Assembly: GCA_024653205.1 (NCBI GenBank)
Contig: JANLFO010000006.1
Coordinates: 59,684 to 114,569, forward strand
DNA from: Clostridia bacterium
Lineage (GTDB): Bacteria > Bacillota > DSM-521 > Neomoorellales > SLTJ01
Reading direction: 5' to 3'
Length of the DNA stretch: 54,886 nt
Shown here: positions 1-8,715 of the stretch, in pieces
Layout: each line of letters begins with the position of its first letter
Position numbering within the stretch: position 1 is the stretch's first letter
Notes under the pieces: generated by a model
Databases searched by the model: none
What the model was told of the DNA's origin: nothing
The model's input: only the letters and a program-made list of their open reading frames with translations
Program-made: the position numbers and the translations under genes

Positions 1-665
1 CCCCCAGATTTGGCACATCTTACCATAAACCAATCTGCATCTACTCCCTTGGAAATCACGCCCCGGTTGGCCTATCCATGGCAAAAACTTCCTAAACTAA
101 ATAATGAAATTCGACAGGGGAGCCCTTATTCCTGCCAGCTTTGTCGAAGCCAAGCGAATTTTCACTAGAGCGTTGGCTTTCCTTTTTGCTTTTCCGGCCC
201 CCACGCGGGATGGACCTGCCCTTCCGGGCCCCGCAGTCAGCATGGAATTCCGTGCACCGTTCTGGCTGCCCTAAAACGATGGGCCGGGGCGACGGGGAGC
301 CGTGGGCGGCGTTTCAGACCCCAAAACCGGCATTTCATCTCCAAAATTCGACATCATGCGCGGCGCCGGAAGGAAGCCGGTGTCAAGCATGGCAGCTCAT
401 GGTATGGGCGCCTTCTTCTCCCGCCGCTTCAACGCCTTCGCCCGGCAGGCGCCGCAGCAGGGATTCACGGCCGGGTAACTGCCGGCCTTTTTGCTTTTTC
501 CGCCCGCCCCCGTCCGATTCCGGCCGCCACCGGGCGCCTGGGCACCCCGGGCACGCAACGCCCCCGCCTGGTCTCGCCGGAAACGAAACTTTTCGCCTCC
601 GCCGACTGTATTGACCCGGTAGAGGGACGAAATTCCAATCCATATTTTGGGAGTGCCCGGACCGG
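1..665. other. Left-edge region without a convincing complete gene
   Basis: The first ~170 bases are clearly more AT-rich than the rest. One forward frame is open from base 1 to a TAG at 166-168, so this could be the 3' end of a gene cut by the window edge; I do not recognise the peptide. A 56-codon frame (ATG 104 to TAA 274) is also possible but unsupported. From 170 to 610 only GC-rich chance frames are visible. A TTGACC at 611-616 lies upstream of the sigma gene, but no good -10 stands at the right distance. Confidence 0.3.
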
Positions 666-1289
666 TTGGATGAGCTGCAAGGCCTGGTGGAGAGGTCCCA
701 GGGCGGGGATGCCGCCGCGCTGGAGAAGCTCGTGGCCATACTCCAGAAGAAGGTTTACCGGCTGGCCCTGAGCCTCACCGGCAACCACGCCGACGCCGAA
801 GACCTGGTGCAAGAGGCGGTCACCCGCGTGTACACCAGGTTGCGGTTCTACGATCCGGAGAGGGGCAGCTTCGAGGTATGGGTGCACCGGATCACCACCA
901 ACCTCTGGATAAACTGGGCGAAGAGCCGCCGGGGCCTCAAGGTCTGCTCGCTGGACAGCCTCACGGACCCGGACGAAGAAGGGGGCCCGGGGCTGGAGAT
1001 CGCCAGCGGCGAGGACGGGCCCGAGGAGGAGTTCGAGAAAAGGGAGCTGCGCGAGCTCACCTGGCGGCTGATAAGACAGCTGCCGCCGAAGAGCCGGGCG
1101 GCGGTGGCCCTGCGGGAGATAGGCGACTACGCCTACCGGGAAATAGCCGCCGCCCTGGGGTGCTCGGAAACGGCGGTGAAAACGCGGATCAACCGCGGCC
1201 GCCAGATCCTCAAGGAAAAGCTGGCCCAGGCGGGCTACGCGCCCGGTGGCAAGGCCCGCCGGGGCGGGAAGGGGCGTGACGAAGGATGA
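666..1289 (+). CDS. ECF-type RNA polymerase sigma factor
   Basis: A 207-residue sigma-70 family protein of the extracytoplasmic-function type, which directs RNA polymerase to a small regulon. Region 2 is seen at about residues 25-90 (HADAEDLVQEA followed by the DPERGSF...WVHRI stretch). Region 4 is at about 130-190, with the helix-turn-helix YREIAAALGCSETAVKTRI. A charged Asp/Glu-rich linker separates them. The start is TTG 666, with GGGAG at 649-653; the nearby ATG at 670 is out of frame. The gene overlaps the next one by 4 bases (ATGA), typical of a coupled sigma/anti-sigma pair, so activity is probably held in check by the downstream membrane protein. The inducing signal is unknown. Confidence 0.9.
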   Translation: MDELQGLVERSQGGDAAALEKLVAILQKKVYRLALSLTGNHADAEDLVQEAVTRVYTRLRFYDPERGSFEVWVHRITTNLWINWAKSRRGLKVCSLDSLTDPDEEGGPGLEIASGEDGPEEEFEKRELRELTWRLIRQLPPKSRAAVALREIGDYAYREIAAALGCSETAVKTRINRGRQILKEKLAQAGYAPGGKARRGGKGRDEG

Positions 1290-2407
1290 AGTGCCGCAAG
1301 GCGCGCCAACTGCTGTCTCCCTATATCGACGGTGAGCTTGCGCCCCAAGAGCAGGCGGCGCTGGAGGAGCACCTTGCGGCCTGCGAGGCCTGCCGGGCGG
1401 AGCTGGAGGAGCTGCGCGCGGTCTCCGACGTGCTGGGGGAGATTTTTTGCCGCCTTGAGCCGCCCCCGGGCCTCCTCGAAAGGACCCTGAACCGCATCCG
1501 GGAGCTGGAGGCGGCGGGCGAAATCGAAAGGCTGCGGCGGCAAGACCGCCGGGCCAGGTGGCGCAGGGTGACCGTCGGCGTGGGGCTGGCGGCCGGCATC
1601 GGGCTGGCCGCGCTGCAGATCGGCCGGGCCGGCGTGGCGCCGGTGCCGCAGCCGCCCGCGCCGGTGGCGGTGGCTCCCGGCCCGGGGATTACCGCGGAAG
1701 ACCCGGCGGAAGTTCCAAAGGAGCAAGCACCTGCCCCCGCCCCGCAGGTGGCGGCAGAGCACCGGGCGGACGGCGGCAGGAAGGTGGCGCCGGAGGTCAT
1801 GTCGGCGGCGCCGGAGAGCGAGGCCGGCCGGACCGAAGGCGCCGAGTCGAATCCCTCGGCGACCGTTAGGCCCGCCCGCGTCGCAGCCCAGGCCGCCCAA
1901 CCGGCCCCGACGAAAGAGCGGAAGGCCCCGGCCGCCGGGGAGAGCCGGGTGGCCTTGGCCGACGGCGCCCCCGGGCCGTCCAGGACCTTCCTCAGCCACG
2001 GCCGGCACGTCCGCACCACCGTGCTGAGGCTGGCGGTGGCGGACCTTGAGGCCGCCAGGCTGGCGGTGGCCGCGGCGGCCATTGAGGCAAGGGCGGCGGC
2101 GGTGGAGGAGGCCTGGAGCTACCAGCAGGAGCAGCTCATGCTCCGGGTGGTGCTGCCGGTGACCGGCGCGGCGCGGTTCGTTGCCGGGGTGTCCGGCCTG
2201 GGCGAGGTGCTGGGCCGGAGTACCGAGACCGCCGACGTCACCGCCGAGTTCGAGCGCCGGCTGGCCGAGTACCGGGAGCTGTCCGCCAAGTCCGACCCGG
2301 AAAGCCAAGCCCTGGCGAAAGCCGCGGAAAAGGTGCTGGAGGCCCTGGACCGGGAGAGCCTGGAGGCGGGCCGGGAAGTGGTGAACGTCTGGCTGGCGCT
2401 CCGCTAG
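1286..2407 (+). CDS. Membrane-anchored anti-sigma factor with zinc finger (zf-HC2) and DUF4349-like C-terminus
   Basis: 373 residues. The N-terminus is an anti-sigma zinc finger: C3, H29, C33 and C36 (HLAACEAC) fit the H-x3-C-x2-C pattern that binds the cognate ECF sigma factor in the cytoplasm. One membrane helix lies at about residues 95-113. Next comes a long Ala/Pro-rich linker, presumably outside the membrane, then a C-terminal alpha/beta region (about 235-373) that resembles DUF4349; the last assignment is an inference from pattern only. The ATG overlaps the sigma stop codon, so the two proteins should be made together. The expected role is to hold the sigma factor at the membrane until an envelope signal releases it. 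Confidence 0.85.
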   Translation: MKCRKARQLLSPYIDGELAPQEQAALEEHLAACEACRAELEELRAVSDVLGEIFCRLEPPPGLLERTLNRIRELEAAGEIERLRRQDRRARWRRVTVGVGLAAGIGLAALQIGRAGVAPVPQPPAPVAVAPGPGITAEDPAEVPKEQAPAPAPQVAAEHRADGGRKVAPEVMSAAPESEAGRTEGAESNPSATVRPARVAAQAAQPAPTKERKAPAAGESRVALADGAPGPSRTFLSHGRHVRTTVLRLAVADLEAARLAVAAAAIEARAAAVEEAWSYQQEQLMLRVVLPVTGAARFVAGVSGLGEVLGRSTETADVTAEFERRLAEYRELSAKSDPESQALAKAAEKVLEALDRESLEAGREVVNVWLALR

Positions 2408-2438
2408 CCGCCCCGGCGGCCGGTGGGGTGGCGATAGA

Positions 2439-2467
2439 GCGCCCGGGCGGGCACAGCCCGCGGGCGC
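2439..2467. terminator. Very GC-rich hairpin after the sigma/anti-sigma pair
   Basis: GCGCCC at 2439 pairs with GGGCGC ending at 2467, and GGGC/GCCC pair inside after a two-base bulge. No T-run follows, so a factor-independent terminator is only a guess. The rest of the 355-base gap 2408-2762 shows nothing but GC-rich chance frames and the ribosome site of the next gene. Confidence 0.3.
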
Positions 2468-2762
2468 AACCAAGACGGCGGAAGGGGGGATGCGGGCCCG
2501 GCAGCGCCGCCGCCCGCCGGGGCAGGGAGCATGAGAAGCTCCGGGGGCGCGGAGGAAAGCGGGCCGGGAAAGCAGGAAGGCGGGAGAGAACCGGCACGGG
2601 CGCCTCACGGCGCCGCGGCCGAGCGGCCGCGGGCGGCAGGCGGCCCGGCAAAGCAGGCTGTTGCAGGGCAAGCGGCAAGGCGCGGGTGCGCCTCCGGGCC
2701 CGGAGGGGCCCGGAAGAACCTGCGGGGAAAACCTAGGAGGAAAAAGGGGAGGGAATTGAGCC

Positions 2763-5700
2763 TTGCTTAGGACGCGCAGGAAATCCATTTCACTGCTGGT
2801 GGCGCTGGCGTTCGTTTTGACGCTGGTGCTGCCCGTGGGCGCCGCCCTCGCGGCGGCGAGCGCGACGCTCAGCCCGAGTTCAATTAATGAGTCGGCGCTG
2901 GACGGAGCTGAGCTGACGATCAGGCTTTCCGGCGACGCCTTCGTCCAGGACGGGACTCTGGATAAGGCCAACTTCACGCCTAATAACGCACCTGCGGGCC
3001 TCTCCGTCGCCTACGCGCTGTTCATCGACGCGCAAACTGCGAAAATAGGGCTTGTGTTCAGCGGCGAGTTTGACGAGAACATTGAGGACTTCAGCATCAA
3101 GATCGCTGGTGCGGAGCTGCAGGGCGGCGCGGACCTCACTACTAACGACATTACGTTAGTGGCCGAGGCTGAAGAGTGGATAACGGTTACCGGCGTGGAC
3201 ATCGTCGAGGGCAAGGAAAGCGAGGGCAAGCTGGTCATCACCCTGGAAGGCGAAGGCGTTACGTTTGCCGCCGGGATAGCCGCGACGGAAGTCACCCTGT
3301 CCGACGCTCCGACCGGGGTGGCCGTAGATACCGTCACCCGAGTTTCGGACACCAGGATCGAGGTCAAACTCAAGGATGCGACGAAGGATTACGACACCGA
3401 TGTGAGGGCGACGGTCGCGGTAGACCATGACAAGAACACGGGTACGAATTCCCTTACCGCTACCTACACCTTCAAGGCCACCAAGGAGGCCATTGAGGTC
3501 ACCGGAAGCACCGTAGAGGGCAAAGAGGACGGCGCCGTCCTGACCGTGAACCTCACCGCCTCCGACACCGACGTCTGCTACTTTAAGAACGACGAAGACG
3601 CGCTCCTTGAGAACGTGACCATGTACGGCCAGCCGACCGGCGTGTCGCTGGACTGGGTGGAGTACGTTGACGAGGACACCATCAAGCTGCACCTGGCCGG
3701 CAACGCCACCTACGACTACGACACCGACAAGAAGGCCACCATCCGCGTCAAGACCGGCGCTCTGGAGTGGAACACTGACACCCTCAGCGCCACCTTCACC
3801 TTCAAGGCCACGGTGGAGGAAGAGGAGGTCAGCGACCTCGACAAGTACGCCAACGGCCTCAGCTACGGCTACCAGTACGTGACCACCGGCGAGAACAAGG
3901 AGGCCGGCTGGGCGGCCATCCGCCTGCCGGAGGACCCGGACGTGCCGCGCTACGCCGACAAGCTGGTGGTCAGCGTGACCCTGCCGGATGGCGCGCTCTA
4001 CATGGCCCCGGCCAAGGACAGCACCCTGGACGACTACGTGACCGTCATTGACCCCGAGGGCAAGGCCGACGTTGACCTGGTGTCCGCCAGCCGTGACCAG
4101 CTCGAGGTGGCGCTCACCGGGATGGACAGCCCGCTCGACCTGGCGGTGGTGTTCAACTTCGACGTGGAGGATGGGTCCGCCCTGGAGATCGACGGCGACT
4201 TCAGCGGCGACCTCGAGGTCACCCTGGAGTACGTCGGCTTCGATGGTAACAAGACCGTGTTCAGCGACCGCGAAGACCTGCTCATCGCCCGGGTGACCGG
4301 CGCCGACGTGACGGTGTCCGCGGCGAGCGCCAAGACCGTGGCCGTGGGCAGCGAGCGCGAGGCGGCGGAGATTACCGTTGAAGAGGGTAGCGCCGGCACC
4401 CTTGAGGGCGCCACCGTCACCCTAGAGATCGTGAGCGACGGCGCCAGCTTCAACAGCGCCGACATCACCACCGTCCGCTACGAAGCGGTAGACGACTACG
4501 ACCTCGACGAGGGCGACACCGTGCTGACCTTCGAGGTGGGCGACCAGACCATCGGCCTGCCGGGCAAGGTCAAGATCACCCCGTATCTGGACCTCACCCC
4601 GGACGCCGACGAGGAGATCGAGATCGCGGTCACCGTTGAGGACAGCAGCGGCGACGAGCTGGCCAGCGAAACCGTGACCGTGGCCAAGGTGTCCGAGGCC
4701 GTGTCCTTCGCCGTGACCGACGTTAAGAACACCGGCGGCAAAATCACCGCGGGCCACGACGGGGCGGTGCTGAAGGAGTCCGGCAAGGCGGCCCAGCTCA
4801 CCATCGAACCGGTAGGCAGCAAGTACCTGCCGGACGCGCTGGTGTACGTGGAGATCACCGGCGCCAAGTTCGACCCGGACACCCCGTTCGAGGTTTCCAA
4901 CGGCAAAGCCGTGAAGACCTACAAGGACAACAAAGCCGCCTACTTCGCCGTGGAGGCGGATGACAAGGACGACGAGGTTACGCTGAAGAACTTCAAGGTC
5001 TCCGCCGCCGGGGACGCCGCGGCCGGTGACATCGTTCTCAAGTTCAGCAGCAACGGAGGCGACTTCGATCCCGCCGAGGTAGTGATCGGCCAGGTGGTTA
5101 AGCCCTTCGAGGTAACCGCCTCCTCCGCTCCGGAGATGGCCTACCTGGGCCAGGGCCAGGCTGCGGGCGACATCGTGATCAAGGAGACCGGCAAGGGCTC
5201 CATCCTCGACGACTTCCGGCTGGTCCTGCCGGACGGCGTGGCCTTCGCCGCCAAGCCGGACGTTAAGGTTACCGCCGGCAACATCGACCTCAAGGCCTCC
5301 CTCAAAGACGGCGGCAAGGCCCTCCTGGTGGACGTCACCGATACCAGCAGCGTCGCCAGCACCATTACCATCAGCGGCATCAAGTACGACGTCAACCGCC
5401 TGGCGATTGACGGTGACGTGAAAGTGACTATCGTGGGCGACCCCGACACGGAAGAGGACAGCCCTCTGTGGGCGGACCAAGTCCTGGCCGCGGTGGTCAA
5501 CGCCAAGGTGGTGAGCGCGGCGGCCGCCCGGACCGCCAGCTTCACCATCGGCAGCACCACCTATACGGTGAACGGCAAGGAGTACACCATGGACGTGGCC
5601 CCGTACATCAAGGAGGGCCGCACCTACGTCCCGGTCCGCTACGTGGCCACCGCCCTGGGCGTTTCTGAGGACAACATCTTCTATGCCAGCGGCCAGGTTT

Positions 5701-5903
5701 CGCTCCTTAAGGACGGCCGCGCGGTGCAGCTCACAATCGGCAGCAAGACCATGGTGGTCAACGGCGTAGCCGTCACCATGGACGTGGCGCCTGAGATCCA
5801 GGCCGGCCGCACCATGCTGCCCTTCCGCTGGATCGCCACCGCCCTGGGGGCCAGCGTGAGCTGGAACGAGGAAACCAAGACCGTGACCATGAAGGTGGAA
5901 TAG
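2763..5903 (+). CDS. Large acidic surface protein with two C-terminal copper-amine-oxidase-N1-like (stalk) domains
   Basis: 1046 residues. A signal peptide (positive RTRRK, hydrophobic core, ALAAAS) is at 1-33. Two ~105-residue repeats occupy about 139-236 and 243-347; each begins with a VTG...VEGKE segment and ends with SxTATxTFKAT. They are followed by several beta-rich, Asp/Glu-heavy segments. Two stalk domains occupy about 927-1046 (AxxxxVNGxxxxMDVAP, RTYVPVRYVATALGV, RTMLPFRWIATALGA). This domain is common on exported Firmicute proteins and does not imply amine oxidase activity. Start TTG 2763 follows GGGGAGGG at 2746-2753. Base composition is less extreme than the neighbours. A cell-surface or S-layer-like role is inferred. 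It stands directly upstream of a TolC-like gene. Confidence 0.8.
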   Translation: MLRTRRKSISLLVALAFVLTLVLPVGAALAAASATLSPSSINESALDGAELTIRLSGDAFVQDGTLDKANFTPNNAPAGLSVAYALFIDAQTAKIGLVFSGEFDENIEDFSIKIAGAELQGGADLTTNDITLVAEAEEWITVTGVDIVEGKESEGKLVITLEGEGVTFAAGIAATEVTLSDAPTGVAVDTVTRVSDTRIEVKLKDATKDYDTDVRATVAVDHDKNTGTNSLTATYTFKATKEAIEVTGSTVEGKEDGAVLTVNLTASDTDVCYFKNDEDALLENVTMYGQPTGVSLDWVEYVDEDTIKLHLAGNATYDYDTDKKATIRVKTGALEWNTDTLSATFTFKATVEEEEVSDLDKYANGLSYGYQYVTTGENKEAGWAAIRLPEDPDVPRYADKLVVSVTLPDGALYMAPAKDSTLDDYVTVIDPEGKADVDLVSASRDQLEVALTGMDSPLDLAVVFNFDVEDGSALEIDGDFSGDLEVTLEYVGFDGNKTVFSDREDLLIARVTGADVTVSAASAKTVAVGSEREAAEITVEEGSAGTLEGATVTLEIVSDGASFNSADITTVRYEAVDDYDLDEGDTVLTFEVGDQTIGLPGKVKITPYLDLTPDADEEIEIAVTVEDSSGDELASETVTVAKVSEAVSFAVTDVKNTGGKITAGHDGAVLKESGKAAQLTIEPVGSKYLPDALVYVEITGAKFDPDTPFEVSNGKAVKTYKDNKAAYFAVEADDKDDEVTLKNFKVSAAGDAAAGDIVLKFSSNGGDFDPAEVVIGQVVKPFEVTASSAPEMAYLGQGQAAGDIVIKETGKGSILDDFRLVLPDGVAFAAKPDVKVTAGNIDLKASLKDGGKALLVDVTDTSSVASTITISGIKYDVNRLAIDGDVKVTIVGDPDTEEDSPLWADQVLAAVVNAKVVSAAAARTASFTIGSTTYTVNGKEYTMDVAPYIKEGRTYVPVRYVATALGVSEDNIFYASGQVSLLKDGRAVQLTIGSKTMVVNGVAVTMDVAPEIQAGRTMLPFRWIATALGASVSWNEETKTVTMKVE

Positions 5904-5922
5904 GCCGCCAGCGCGGCGGGGT

Positions 5923-5953
5923 GGGCCCGGGCCTCTTCAAAAGGCCCGGGCCC
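5923..5953. terminator. Perfect 12-bp hairpin after the surface-protein gene
   Basis: GGGCCCGGGCCT (5923-5934) pairs exactly with AGGCCCGGGCCC (5942-5953) around a 7-base loop. There is no T-run, so it may act as a barrier that stabilises the long upstream mRNA rather than as a classical terminator. Confidence 0.5.
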
Positions 5954-5980
5954 GCGAGTCTTGAAGGGGGTCGGAAAGCG

Positions 5981-6241
5981 GTGACGATCTGGGTTGGAGC
6001 CGCGGTGGCCTTCGTCGCGGGGACCTTCTTCGGCCTGCTGCTGGCGGGGCTCCTCGCCGCCGCGCGGGCGGGGAATGGGCCGCCCGCTCCGGCCGGGGGC
6101 GTGGTCAGCGGTCCGGAGGACCTGGAGCGGCTCGGCCTGGCCGTTCTGGGTGTTATTCCTGACGTGGGCGGTGAAACGGTCGGCGGGCCGCCAGCGTCGC
6201 GGCAGCGCGGTTCGGCACGATATTCTCGGGGGGATGGTTAG
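5981..6241 (+). CDS. Small single-pass membrane protein
   Basis: 86 residues with one hydrophobic helix at about 3-28 (WVGAAVAFVAGTFFG then LLLAGLL). A soluble tail contains LxxLGLAVLGVIP, a phrase also met where Wzz/tyrosine-kinase adaptor proteins join their membrane part; this similarity is short and not proof of function. GTG 5981 is chosen because GGGGGG at 5966-5971 precedes it; an upstream GTG at 5921 would put the hairpin inside the gene. The stop at 6239-6241 lies two bases before the TolC-like start, so the two are probably co-translated. Confidence 0.55.
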   Translation: MTIWVGAAVAFVAGTFFGLLLAGLLAAARAGNGPPAPAGGVVSGPEDLERLGLAVLGVIPDVGGETVGGPPASRQRGSARYSRGDG

Positions 6242-6243
6242 CG

Positions 6244-7386
6244 GTGCGAACTCGGAGCCTCATGGGCAGGGTCATTGCCGCCATGCTGCTTGTAGCCGGG
6301 CTGGCCGGCGCCGGTTGGGCGCCCGCGGCCCGGGCCGAGGCAACGGCGGAAGCCGAAGGCCAGGCTTCTGCCGTGGAAAGCCTCAGCCTGCAGCGGGCGC
6401 TGGACCTGGCCCTGGCCGCCAGCCGCGAGGTGCGCCAGGCCGAGCGCGAGCTGGAGCAGGCCAGGATGAAGAGGGAGGAAACGTGGGATTACTACACCGA
6501 GGCGCTTCTGACCGCCTACGACCCCGCAACCGGGTCGTACGTGTCCGGGGCGCCCGACGTTACCGCGGCCATGTACCAGGCCGACTACGCCTGGAGACGG
6601 GCCGGGAAGCAGCTTGAGGCCCAAAGGGACACAGTGGTGCGGCAGGTGTACGAGAAATACTACGCCGTGCTCGAAGCCGCCTCGGCCCTGGAGCTGGCGA
6701 AGCTGGAGCTGGAGAACGCCGGTCTCAGCCTTAAGGTTGCCGAGGCCCGGCGGGCGGTAGGAATGGAAACCGAACTCTCCGTCGCCTCGGTGCGGTCGCA
6801 GAAAGCGCAGGCCGAAGCCGCGGTGCAGCAGGCCGGAGCCAAGCTGGAGCAGGCCTGGCAGGACCTGGCCCTGCTTCTGGGCAAGCCGGTTTCCTGGCGG
6901 GCCGAGCTTACCGACCGCCCGGCCTTCTCTCCCCTGGAGGTGGCGGACCCGGAGGCGGAGATCGCCCGCATCGTGGAGGCCAGTCCCTCGATCTGGCAGG
7001 CCGCCCAGGCGGTGGAGCTGGCGCGGAAGACCGTGGGCATGAGCAACTCCCGCGATTACGACCGCCTGTCCCTGGACAACGCCCGCGATACCCTGGCCGC
7101 GGCGAGGGAGGAGGTCACCCAGGGCCTCCGCAACGCCTACCGGGCGATCAGGGAACTGGAAGCTTCCTACGCCACCGCGCAGGCCGCCGCGGATAACGCC
7201 CGCGAGGCCCTGCGGGTGCGCGAGGTGATGTACCGGGTGGGCATGGCTACCCGGGCCGAGGTGGCCGCGGCGCGGGCCAGCCTGGCCAAGGCGGAAGACA
7301 CCCTGCTTAACCTGGCCGTGCAGCACGTGCTGGCCAAGATGGCCTTTTTTGCCCCCTGGGCGGCGGGCGGGACTTCCGGCGCGTAG
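6244..7386 (+). CDS. TolC-family (outer-membrane-efflux-like) coiled-coil protein
   Basis: 380 residues with a signal peptide (cleavage near AARAEA, about 30). Two long helical halves carry the heptad-rich TolC pattern: LSLQRALDLALAAS at the start, and a KLELENAGLSLKVAEARRAVGMETELSV-type hairpin near 150-190 that is echoed by NAREALRVREVMYRVGMATRAEV near 320-345. In diderm bacteria this family forms the outer-membrane exit duct. In monoderm Clostridia such proteins occur but their role is unsettled. No efflux pump partner is seen; the neighbours are a tiny membrane protein and a large surface protein. Start GTG 6244 is two bases after the previous stop. The family call is firm, the function is not. 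Confidence 0.8.
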   Translation: MRTRSLMGRVIAAMLLVAGLAGAGWAPAARAEATAEAEGQASAVESLSLQRALDLALAASREVRQAERELEQARMKREETWDYYTEALLTAYDPATGSYVSGAPDVTAAMYQADYAWRRAGKQLEAQRDTVVRQVYEKYYAVLEAASALELAKLELENAGLSLKVAEARRAVGMETELSVASVRSQKAQAEAAVQQAGAKLEQAWQDLALLLGKPVSWRAELTDRPAFSPLEVADPEAEIARIVEASPSIWQAAQAVELARKTVGMSNSRDYDRLSLDNARDTLAAAREEVTQGLRNAYRAIRELEASYATAQAAADNAREALRVREVMYRVGMATRAEVAAARASLAKAEDTLLNLAVQHVLAKMAFFAPWAAGGTSGA

Positions 7387-7499
7387 AACTAGGGAGGCCC
7401 GGGAGGTGGCGGGCGGGTGCAGGCTCGCGAGAAAAAAGGCGGCAACCGGCCCACCTGCGGTCAACGTAAGCGCTGGCCGTGCACTCGATAGACAAGCCA

Positions 7500-7528
7500 T
7501 TGATGAAGGGGGAAAGAAAGCTTATAAT
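7500..7528 (+). promoter_or_regulatory. Sigma-A type promoter before the orphan antitoxin gene
   Basis: TTGATG (7500-7505), 17-base spacer, TATAAT (7523-7528). It is the best vegetative promoter in the window and lies 72 bases before the antitoxin-like gene. Confidence 0.75.
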
Positions 7529-7599
7529 GGCGGTTACCAGGGGATAAAACATACTTTCGACGGGACAGAGCCTCCTGGGGAGGTGAAGAGGGGTTGGCG

Positions 7600-7830
7600 A
7601 TGCGCGAAGAACTGCTTCGAATTGCCGAACACCTGTCGGAGGCGGAGCTGGAGGCCCTGCTGGACTACGCAAGATTTCTTATGTCAGAGGTGGATGAAGA
7701 GCCCCTGAGCGAGCCCGAGCGCTTGGCCGTCGCCGAGGCAAAGGAAGAAAGGCGCAGAGGGGGTGGCGAACCCTGGGAGAAGGTGAAGCGCGAGCTTGCA
7801 ACAGTTGAGCAGGCTGGATACCAAGGTTGA
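7600..7830 (+). CDS. Orphan antitoxin-like small protein
   Basis: 76 residues. The N-terminal half (LLRIAEHLSEAELEALLDYARFL) has the helical pattern of DUF2281/VapB-type antitoxins. The C-terminal half is charged and probably disordered (EAKEERRRGGGEPWEKVKREL), as in antitoxins that wrap a toxin. ATG 7600 follows GAGGGG at 7588-7593. No toxin gene follows: the next frame, overlapping its 3' end, encodes a coiled-coil membrane protein, and the only toxin trace nearby is a VapC fragment on the other strand. It may be left over from a broken module. A similar but paired antitoxin lies at 24228. Confidence 0.55.
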   Translation: MREELLRIAEHLSEAELEALLDYARFLMSEVDEEPLSEPERLAVAEAKEERRRGGGEPWEKVKRELATVEQAGYQG

Positions 7831-8188
7831 CGACCTGCGCAGGGAAACCGATGCCAAGGCAAGCAAGCTAGAAACCAAGCTTACTGAGCTTTATAAGGAA
7901 ACCGATACCAGAATAGGTAGGCTAGAAACTACAGTTGCCGAGTTTCATAAGGAAACCGAAGCCAGGATAGGCAAGCTAGAGACTAAGATCGAGAGCTTAG
8001 AAGCCAGGATGGAGAGCTTGGAACCCAGGATCGACAAGCTGGAGGCCAGGATCGATAGATTGGATGCCAAGATAGACGCCAGAGTAGACGGCCTGCAACA
8101 AGAGTTCCGGAATTGCACCCGCTGGATAGTCGGAACCATCGTGGCCGTAGCAGGGGTAGCCATAGCCTTAGCCTCCTGGCTGTTCTAG
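7796..8188 (+). CDS. Coiled-coil protein with C-terminal membrane anchor (copy 1)
   Basis: 130 residues, almost all one coiled coil. Near-repeats of 18 residues (KETxxRIGxLET) pass into heptads of the type KIESLEA / RMESLEP / RIDKLEA / RIDRLDA. The last 22 residues form one membrane helix (GTIVAVAGVAIALASWLF). The tail is nearly identical to that of the gene at 22508, which has a longer, different N-terminus, so this copy may have lost its N-terminal part at a recombination joint with the antitoxin gene. The start is TTG 7796 after GGGAGAAGG (7776-7784); an in-frame TGA at 7784 rules out an earlier start. The topology suggests a tail-anchored scaffold or holin-accessory-like protein; no function is known to me. 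Confidence 0.6.
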   Translation: MQQLSRLDTKVDDLRRETDAKASKLETKLTELYKETDTRIGRLETTVAEFHKETEARIGKLETKIESLEARMESLEPRIDKLEARIDRLDAKIDARVDGLQQEFRNCTRWIVGTIVAVAGVAIALASWLF

Positions 8189-8203
8189 CGGATCATTGTC
8201 GAA

Positions 8204-8317
8204 TTAAGCAAAAGCGTCGGCATAGGAAATGCTGTACCTGCCTTTCAAAGTTGCCGCCAGCCAAATCCGGCGGTTGCTTGCTAGTACCACCCGCCACGGA
8301 AAAACCTTGTTCTTTAC
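8204..8317 (-). pseudogene. VapC-type PIN toxin fragment
   Basis: On the minus strand about 37 codons read VFPWRVVxASNRRIWLAATLKG then SISYADAF. This is the final third of a VapC PIN nuclease, with its conserved ISYADAF helix. The N-terminal acidic residues and the end of the domain are absent. It is joined in frame to a DUF6653-like remnant, so it cannot be an active toxin. The same segment recurs at 22985-23165, and a 48-base piece recurs at 10862-10909. Confidence 0.6.
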
Positions 8318-8715
8318 GTCGGCCTGGAAAGACGCCCCTCCTTTCTTGTAAGACAAATGGAATTTGGGATCAAGAGGTGCGCCTCCGGTCGGACCCACCC
8401 TCCGAGTCGCGGTTTTCATTTCCTCGTAGAGCCATACCATCCGGTCCAGGAACCAAAGTTTCGCCAGATACACGAGCGCGCAACCAAGAAGAGTCGGCCA
8501 AACGTCCAGGGCTACCACCCCCCAGACGACGAAAACCATCCCCAGCGCATCCATACCGTTTAGCAGGTTTGGTACGGCCGGTGATGGGGCGGCACGGGGA
8601 CCTGCTTGCGGTTGAGCCACAGCCGTTCGCCCAGAACGCTCTTAGAAGCCCAGTTGTCGCCCCCCACCACGCTCGGCTTCTTGTTTGGTCGATGCGCTAG
8701 TTCGGCCCGGGAAGA
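8318..8715 (-). pseudogene. DUF6653-like small membrane protein, frameshifted
   Basis: Reading right to left, one frame (about 8715-8580) contains DNWASKSVLGERLWLNR and VPVPPHH. A second frame (about 8600-8400) continues with MDALGMVFVVWGVVAL, two hydrophobic helices and LAKLWFLDRMVWLYEEM. Both phrases, in this order, match my memory of the DUF6653 membrane family. The frame changes near 8580, with a stop in the first frame, and the 3' end is fused to a VapC fragment. The N-terminal membrane segments were not found. A decayed gene of unknown function. Confidence 0.5.

Noticed and set aside
2428-2770. Two GC-rich plus-strand frames before the surface protein
   Set aside because: Arg/Gly/Ala-only products without ribosome site; typical non-coding GC noise.
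1235-2977. 580-codon minus-strand frame opposite the anti-sigma gene
   Set aside because: Low-complexity Pro/Arg/Gly product, a shadow of a GC-rich gene; the plus-strand zinc finger and coupling to the sigma gene are convincing.
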